Shown: positions 59,091 to 64,000 of the stretch, one piece after another
Layout of the letters: every line of letters begins with the position of its first letter
Numbering within the stretch: position 1 is the first letter of the stretch
Assembly (NCBI GenBank): GCA_963813635.1
Contig: CAWEZO010000002.1
Location: 744,001-808,000, forward strand
Length of the DNA stretch: 64,000 bases
Source of the DNA: JBBRZM01 sp963813635
Lineage (GTDB): Bacteria; Actinomycetota; Acidimicrobiia; IMCC26256; JBBRZM01
Direction of reading: 5' to 3'
Notes under the pieces: model-generated
Told to the model about the DNA's origin: nothing
What the model saw: only the letters and a program-made list of their open reading frames with translations
Databases searched by the model: none
Translations under genes and position numbers: made by a program

Positions 59091-59160
59091 TGGGCGAAGT
59101 GTACGGCCCGCCTCGGAGACCCGGCCGCAACGACGGCGCGAGACATACGTGGCAACACGA

Positions 59161-60594
59161 TCAGCAGTTGGCCGCAGCCGGCTGGCCGCTCGTGTCGGGC
59201 GGCGCCGGGTTGCCCGGCGCGGCTGCCTGGGTCGGCGGCGCCGCGCTGGCCGGTGCGGGTGTCGGCGCGGCGGGTGTCACGATCGACTTGAAGTTTGCGC
59301 CGAGCACGACGACGACGTCGGCGTCCGCGATGGTGTCGTCCTGCACGAGCTTGGCGTCGGGGCTCACGTAGCCGAGCACCAGCTTCGCCTTCGCTTCCGC
59401 GTCGGGGCGGAAACGCACTTCGGTCGTCTGGACGTGCCCGCGCGGGTCGTTGCCCGACCCGGCCGGGCTGAAGCCCTGCTTTTGCAGCACCGCCAGCGCG
59501 CTCGCTGCCGAGCCGACCTTTCCGGAGCCGTTCAGCACCCGGAGCCGCACACTGACCGGGAGCAGCTGGGGGGCGGCGGGCGCGGTCGCCTGGAAGGTGC
59601 GCAGACGCGCCAGCATCTGCTCGGCGTCCGGCTGCTTTGGGTACAGCACCTGCTGGCCCGCCTGCTTGGGCCCGTCTTTCCACGGCAACGTGACCATCTC
59701 GACGCTGCCCGGGTCATTGGCGTCGACCGTTCGAAACGCGCGGATCAACTGGTTGACGTCGCCGCGACTGAGACCCTGATCGGCCGTGAGGTTCTTCACG
59801 ACGTTGTCGGCGACCTCGTTGGCGGTGAGCGGGTTGTTGAGGCTGCGCTGCACCGCCAGTGACAGCAAGCGACGGATGAACGCCTGCTGGCGACCGATGC
59901 GACCGATGTCGGGAACCGAGTCGGCGAGGACCCACTTCTTCTGCTGCACGTCGTAGTACTCGAGCGCCCGGGAACGCACGTACGAGAGCGCTTCGGCCCC
60001 GTCGAGCGCCGCGCAGCCCGGGAACGCGATCGTGAGATCGCTCTTCAGGTCACGCGCCGACTGCGGGAAATAGACGGGCACCCTCCCGATCGCGTTGACG
60101 ATGCCCTCGAAGCTCTTGAAGTCGACCTCGAGATAGTGGTTGATGTCGATGTCGAAGTTGGCCTTGAGGGTCTGGATCACCTTGTCGGGCCCGTAGTTGA
60201 ACGCAGCGTTGATCTTCGACATGCCGACGCCGGGAATGTTGACCCAAAGGTCACGGGGGAACGACACGATGAGGCTGCGCTGCGCGCCCGGTTCGACGTG
60301 CACCACCATCATGGTGTCGGAGCGCTGTCCGCCTGCGGTGCCCTGATCGCCGAATGCGTTCTTCGCGGCGTCGCCCTGCACAAATTTCCGGCTGTCCGAG
60401 CCGATCAACAAGAAGTTGGCGCCCTTGGGCGGCGGCGGGGCCGTGGTGACCTTCACCCGGCTGATCTGGCCGAGCTTCTGATTGAACAACGCGTTGACGC
60501 CGACGACCCCGGTAAGGGTGAGCGCGCCCGCGAGGAGGCACGCAATGGCGACTCGCCTCGGGAAAGCGCGCAATGAGGCACGGAAGAAGTCCAC
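59161..60594 (-). CDS. LytR-CpsA-Psr (LCP) family protein with LytR_C domain
   Basis: 477 residues from GTG 60594. One helix (RVAIACLLAGALTLTGVVGV) precedes the LCP domain: ANFLLIGSDSRKFVQGDAAK, GQRSDTMMVVHVEPGAQRSL, SFPRDLWVNIPGVGMSKINA, RALEYYDVQQKKWVLADSV and IGRIGRQQAFIRRLLSLA. The C-terminal LytR_C domain is VSVRLRVLNGSGKVGSAASA, followed by a Pro/Ala tail. LCP enzymes transfer lipid-linked glycans to peptidoglycan. It is the first gene of the minus-strand operon, diverging from pabB. Confidence 0.93.
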   Translation of the reverse strand: MDFFRASLRAFPRRVAIACLLAGALTLTGVVGVNALFNQKLGQISRVKVTTAPPPPKGANFLLIGSDSRKFVQGDAAKNAFGDQGTAGGQRSDTMMVVHVEPGAQRSLIVSFPRDLWVNIPGVGMSKINAAFNYGPDKVIQTLKANFDIDINHYLEVDFKSFEGIVNAIGRVPVYFPQSARDLKSDLTIAFPGCAALDGAEALSYVRSRALEYYDVQQKKWVLADSVPDIGRIGRQQAFIRRLLSLAVQRSLNNPLTANEVADNVVKNLTADQGLSRGDVNQLIRAFRTVDANDPGSVEMVTLPWKDGPKQAGQQVLYPKQPDAEQMLARLRTFQATAPAAPQLLPVSVRLRVLNGSGKVGSAASALAVLQKQGFSPAGSGNDPRGHVQTTEVRFRPDAEAKAKLVLGYVSPDAKLVQDDTIADADVVVVLGANFKSIVTPAAPTPAPASAAPPTQAAAPGNPAPPDTSGQPAAANC

Positions 60595-60690
60595 GGCCCT
60601 GCGATGGTACCGGCGGGTCGCGTCGCTCCCGGGGTCGCGCGGGCGTTGGCAGGAGCGCCTGCCCTCCGGGCCTGCGGATACCGTGAGGGC

Positions 60691-62010
60691 ATGCGCCCCC
60701 CGTCTCCCGACGCGATCGCCGCCGGCGTTGCCGCGAACCTCCCGCACGACGTGCCGTTCGCGATCGTGCGGGACGGGCGCCGCACGGTCGTGGCCTGCGC
60801 GCCCGCAGAGCTCGTCGTGGCATCGGGGCGCGCCGCGCTCGAGCAGCTGGACGACCTCGCTGCCGGTTGGTGGGCCGGGTTCGTGGCGTACGAGCTCGGC
60901 CACGCGATCGAGCGAGTCGTGCCCCGCCCGTCACCGTTGCCGCCGCCTGCTCCCGCGTTGCCTGACCTCGTGCTCGCTCGCTTCGACACCCGCGCGGTCA
61001 TCGGTCCGGAGCCTGATCGCGTCGAGCTGGTCGGCGACGGGCCGTCGCGAGCGGCACTCGAGCTCGCCGTCGGACGCGCCCGCGACGACAGCGGCTACCG
61101 CGCCGGCTCGGACATCGCGCTCGATCCGCGCGCGCTCGTGGCGCAGCAGCCTCAGCCGTTCGCAGTTCGAAGCGTGCGCCGCAACGATCATCGAGTTGAT
61201 TCGCGCCGGTGAGTGCTATCAGGTCAACCTCACCCGACAGCTCACACTCGATGACACGCTCGACCCGGTCCGGCTGTTCGGCGCGCTCGCGTGCGAGAAC
61301 CCCGCACCACACCAGCGCGCTGCTGCGGCTGCCGGCCGGGTACGCCGGCCCACAGCCCTTCGCACTCGTGTCGGCCTCGCCGGAGACCTTCTTGCGAATG
61401 GCGCGCCGGCAACGTGGTCACCCGCCCGATCAAGGGCACGAGTCGCGACCTCGACGCGCTGGTGCGTAGCGCGAAGGACCGCGCCGAGAACGTCATGATC
61501 GTCGACTTGGCGCGCAATGATCTCGGCCGCGTCTGTGTGCCCGGCACGATCACGGTGCCGGCATTGTGTACGCCCGAGGCGCATCCAGGGTTGCACCATC
61601 TCGTGAGCACCGTGTCGGGACGGCTACGCGCCGGCGTCGGGCCGGGTGCGCTGTTGCGCGCGACGCTCGCACCGGCGTCGGTCACCGGCGCGCCCAAGCC
61701 CCGCGTGCTGCAAGTGATCGAGCAGCTCGAAACGGTTCCCCGCGGCGTCTACTGCGGTGCCGTCGGTTGGATCGACACCGAACGCGATGCCGGCGACCTC
61801 TCGGTCGCGATCCGCACGTTCACCGTGCACGGCGTGCGTACGGAGCTCGGTGTCGGTGCCGGAATCGTTGCCGACTCCGACCCGGCTGCGGAGTGGCGGG
61901 AGACCGAGCTCAAAGGCGCGCGATTGCTCGCCATTGCGGCGGCGAGCGCCGGCGTCGGCGCGAACGATGCCGGGTCGCGACGTGAGGCTGCAACGCCGGT
62001 GGGCACATGA
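60691..62010 (+). CDS. pabB: Aminodeoxychorismate synthase component I, three frameshifts
   Basis: About 439 residues of the anthranilate/aminodeoxychorismate synthase I family. From ATG 60691 the N-terminus has WWAGFVAYELGHAIERVVPR. Later frames give ACAATIIELIRAGECYQVNL, QPFALVSASPETFLRM, GNVVTRPIKGTSRDLDALVR, ENVMIVDLARNDLGRVCVPG, APASVTGAPKPRVLQVIEQL and GAVGWIDTERDAGDLSVAIR. The PIKGT and DLARND motifs bind chorismate and Mg. Breaks lie near 61150, 61305 and 61405. The neighbour pabC overlaps by 4 bp, so folate synthesis is the likely role instead of tryptophan. Confidence 0.9.
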
Positions 62011-62844
62011 CTTCCGTCTGGCTCGACGGGAGTCTTGTCGACATCGAGGTCGCCCGCGTCTCGCCGTTCGATCACGGGCTGCTGGTCGGTGACGGCGTGT
62101 TCGAGACGCTCAAGGTCATCGGCGGCCGGCCGTTCGCGTGGCGCCGGCACGCGAAGCGGCTCGAGTTCTCGGCGAGCGGCCTCGGTCTGCAACCGCCAGA
62201 TCCTGCGATGCTGCGCGATGCCGCCGACGCGGTGATCGCTGCCAACGGCGTCGTCGATGGCCGCCTGCGGATCACCGTGACCGGAGGCCCCTCGGCGCTC
62301 GGCTCGGAGCGCAACGACGTGCCGCCCACGGTGATCGTCGCGGCATCCGACCAGGCCCCGTGGCCGCCCACGGTCAAGATCGTCACCGTGCCGTGGACGC
62401 GCAACGAGCACAGCGCCGTCGCGGGCCTCAAGACCACGTCGTATGCCGCCAACGTCCGCGCACTCGCCTACCGCGCGAGCACGCGGCGGCAGCGAAGCGG
62501 TGTTCGCGAACACCCGCGGCGAGCTGTGTGAAGCAACCGGATCCAACGTGTTCGTCGTGATCGACGGCCAGGTGCTCACGCCCGCGGCCGAATGCGGGTG
62601 CCTGCTCGGCGTGACCCACGCGCTCGTGCTCGAGCTTTGCGCGGCCAACGACATCCCTGCCGCCGAGGTTGCGGTGCCGCTCGAGGCGCTCGTCACGGCC
62701 GACGAGGTGTTCATCACGTCCACCACGCGCGACGTGCACCCCGTCCACGCGGTCGACGACCGTGACATTGCGGCGCCGGGCGAGATCACCGAACGGCTGG
62801 TCGAGCTCTTCGCCGATCTCGCCGGCCGCAACTTCGACCCGTAG
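62007..62844 (+). CDS. pabC: Aminodeoxychorismate lyase (class IV PLP enzyme), frameshifted
   Basis: About 279 residues from ATG 62007, overlapping the pabB stop. SVWLDGSLVDIEVARVSPFD, HGLLVGDGVFETLKVIGGRP and the PLP lysine in VAGLKTTSYAANVRALA are class IV aminotransferase motifs. After a shift near 62485 it continues EAVFANTRGELCEATGSNVF, TPAAECGCLLGVTHALVLEL and ADEVFITSTTRDVHPVHAVD. It cleaves aminodeoxychorismate to p-aminobenzoate and pyruvate. A branched-chain aminotransferase is less likely because of size and the pabB neighbour. Confidence 0.9.
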
Positions 62845-62866
62845 GCCAACGCCGCGGAGACAGCCG

Positions 62867-63619
62867 TCAGCTCGGGCCGAGATGCACGACGTCGCCGGCG
62901 ACGACCTCGACGATGCAGCCGGGGCCCGTCTCCACCAAGAGCTCGCCGGCATGACCGACATCGACCGCAGTGCCGACCACCGGACCATCGACACGCTCGA
63001 CACGCACGCGGCGGCCGAGCGTCTCGAGGCGGGCGCGGTAGTCGCTCGCCGCGCTGTCGAGCGCGTCGTAACGCGTCTCGAGGCGGGCGAGGTAGCTGCG
63101 CAGCACGTCGAAACGGTCAACTCCGCGACCGCTCTCGAGGTTGCAGGCTGTCGCCACGTCGGCCAGGTCGGGTGGAAACTCGGTCCACATCACGTTGAGC
63201 CCGGTGCCGATCGCCACCGCGCGTACCTCGCCCTCGTTCGACACGTCAGCCTCGGCGAGCACGCCGCCCAGCTTGCGCGGGCCGACAACGAGGTCGTTGG
63301 GCCATTTCAGGAGGGCACGCACGCCGGCGACGTCCTCGACGGCCTCGGCCATGGCAAGACTGCTCGCCATCGTGAGCAGTTGCACGCGATCGACGTTGAT
63401 ACGCGGGCGCAGGAGCACCGACACCAGGAGCGACGCCCCGGGCGGCGACTCCCAAGTGCGGTCGCGGCGACCGCGTCCCGCCGTTTGCTGATCCGCCACC
63501 GCGACCAGGCCCTGGGGTGCACCGGCACGCGCCTCGTCGAGGACATACCGATTGGTGGAGTCGAGCGTGTCGAACAGCCGCACGTCGCGAAAGCGCTCGC
63601 TCGGAGGGACATCGGCCAC
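62867..63619 (-). CDS. birA: Biotin--[acetyl-CoA-carboxylase] ligase
   Basis: A 250-residue ligase without the N-terminal DNA-binding domain (group I BirA). VRLFDTLDSTNRYVLDEARA, ADQQTAGRGRRDRTWESPPG, SLLVSVLLRPRINVDRVQLL, LLKWPNDLVVGPRKLGGVLA and VAIGTGLNVMWTEFP include the biotin and ATP motifs. The frame opens at ATG 63664, only 2 bp from the divergent gene's start; GTG 63619 (VADVPPSERFRDV) leaves promoter space and is preferred. It biotinylates carboxylases such as the one starting at 63667. Confidence 0.93.
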   Translation of the reverse strand: MADVPPSERFRDVRLFDTLDSTNRYVLDEARAGAPQGLVAVADQQTAGRGRRDRTWESPPGASLLVSVLLRPRINVDRVQLLTMASSLAMAEAVEDVAGVRALLKWPNDLVVGPRKLGGVLAEADVSNEGEVRAVAIGTGLNVMWTEFPPDLADVATACNLESGRGVDRFDVLRSYLARLETRYDALDSAASDYRARLETLGRRVRVERVDGPVVGTAVDVGHAGELLVETGPGCIVEVVAGDVVHLGPS

Positions 63620-63666
63620 AGCCCGTAGGATAAGACTTTCCTCGTTCCTTCTGCCGGGAGTCATTG

Positions 63667-64000
63667 GTGTTCTCGAAGATCCTGATCGCGAACCGGGGCG
63701 AGATCGCGATACGTGTGATGCGCACGTGCCGGGAGCTCGGTATCACCACGGTCGCGGTCTACTCCGATCTCGACCGCGACGCGGCACACGTTCGCTACGC
63801 CGACGAGGCGTACGCGCTCGGAGGCCGGACCGCGGCCGAGAGCTACCTCAACACCCAGGCGATCCTCGACGTGATCCGCCGGTCGGCAGCCGAGGCAGTG
63901 CACCCCGGCTACGGCTTCTTCGCCGAGAACGCCGACTTCGCCCGCGCGATCACGGCTGTCGGTGTGGCGTGGATCGGGCCGCCGGCCGAGGTCATCGAAG
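63667..64000 (+). CDS. Biotin carboxylase subunit of acyl-CoA carboxylase (N-terminus)
   Basis: The first 111 codons of a biotin carboxylase. The start at GTG 63667 has GGGAG before it. FSKILIANRGEIAIRVMRTC, ELGITTVAVYSDLDRDAAHV, RYADEAYALGGRTAAESYLN and EAVHPGYGFFAENADFARAI are the classical N-terminal domain. In actinobacteria this subunit normally carries the biotin carrier domain at its C-terminus, which is outside the window. It diverges from birA. Confidence 0.95.
   Translation, partial: MFSKILIANRGEIAIRVMRTCRELGITTVAVYSDLDRDAAHVRYADEAYALGGRTAAESYLNTQAILDVIRRSAAEAVHPGYGFFAENADFARAITAVGVAWIGPPAEVIE

Overview
This window reads as a piece of a high-GC actinobacterial chromosome (Actinomycetota; Acidimicrobiia or a relative is my best guess). 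The support is gene content: DUF3499 and DUF5719 proteins, coenzyme F420 genes (cofD/fbiA, cofE, a dehydro-F420-type reductase), LytR-CpsA-Psr and rhamnose genes, and the set ahcY - SIS isomerase - Trm112-like - phosphomannomutase that sits together in many actinobacteria. Almost every operon has 1-14 bp stop/start overlaps. Many genes, including ahcY, rmlB, fbiA and pabB/pabC, carry single-base frameshifts at short homopolymers. I read most of these as draft or metagenome assembly errors, not decay; such genes are annotated over their whole reconstructed span.

Layout. 1-7.9 kb: secA (3' end outside the window), a GT-C-like membrane protein, a NarL-type response regulator coupled to the ribosome hibernation factor hpf, comF and a GT4 glycosyltransferase. 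8.4-23.3 kb: an exopolysaccharide locus with an initiating sugar-phosphate transferase, a Wzz-like chain-length protein, an RmlD-like reductase, three GT2 glycosyltransferases, a Wzx-type flippase, an O-antigen-ligase/Wzy-like polymerase, a protein of the plant-type reversibly glycosylated polypeptide (UDP-arabinopyranose mutase) family, an unknown membrane protein, methyltransferases, a beta-propeller lipoprotein and a hexapeptide acyltransferase. 23.5-27.3 kb: a small acyl cassette (methyltransferase, stand-alone acyl carrier protein, AMP-dependent ligase, ketoreductase, hexapeptide acyltransferase).

27.3-35.8 kb: ahcY behind a near-consensus sigma-70 promoter and a strongly foldable leader, then SIS isomerase, Trm112-like, manB, a second GT-C-like membrane protein, a tiny zinc-ribbon protein, a CPBP protease and DUF3499. 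35.9-40.0 kb: an accessory island with an SDR, a cytochrome P450, a divergent TetR regulator with an 18-bp inverted-repeat operator, and degenerate IS3 and ISL3 transposases. 40.2-50.5 kb: ftsH, a thioredoxin-like protein, DUF5719, a GT2 plus membrane-domain protein of about 1060 aa, a phasin-like protein and three F420 genes. 50.5-60.6 kb: one long minus-strand nucleotide-sugar operon (LCP, rmlB, rmlD, UDP-glucose dehydrogenase, UDP-glucuronate decarboxylase, two GT2s, a hypothetical, a sugar-1-phosphate nucleotidylyltransferase, a GalE-like epimerase). 60.7-64 kb: pabB-pabC, birA and the start of a biotin carboxylase.

How it fits together. The 50-60 kb operon supplies dTDP-rhamnose precursors, UDP-glucuronate and UDP-xylose. 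The 8-23 kb locus builds, flips and polymerises a glycan. The LCP protein probably attaches it to the wall. UDP-glucose dehydrogenase, UDP-xylose synthase, a GalE-like epimerase and the RGP-family mutase could together form a plant-like UDP-L-arabinofuranose route, which is the most interesting biological hypothesis here. The structured ahcY leader is the best candidate for an undescribed RNA element.
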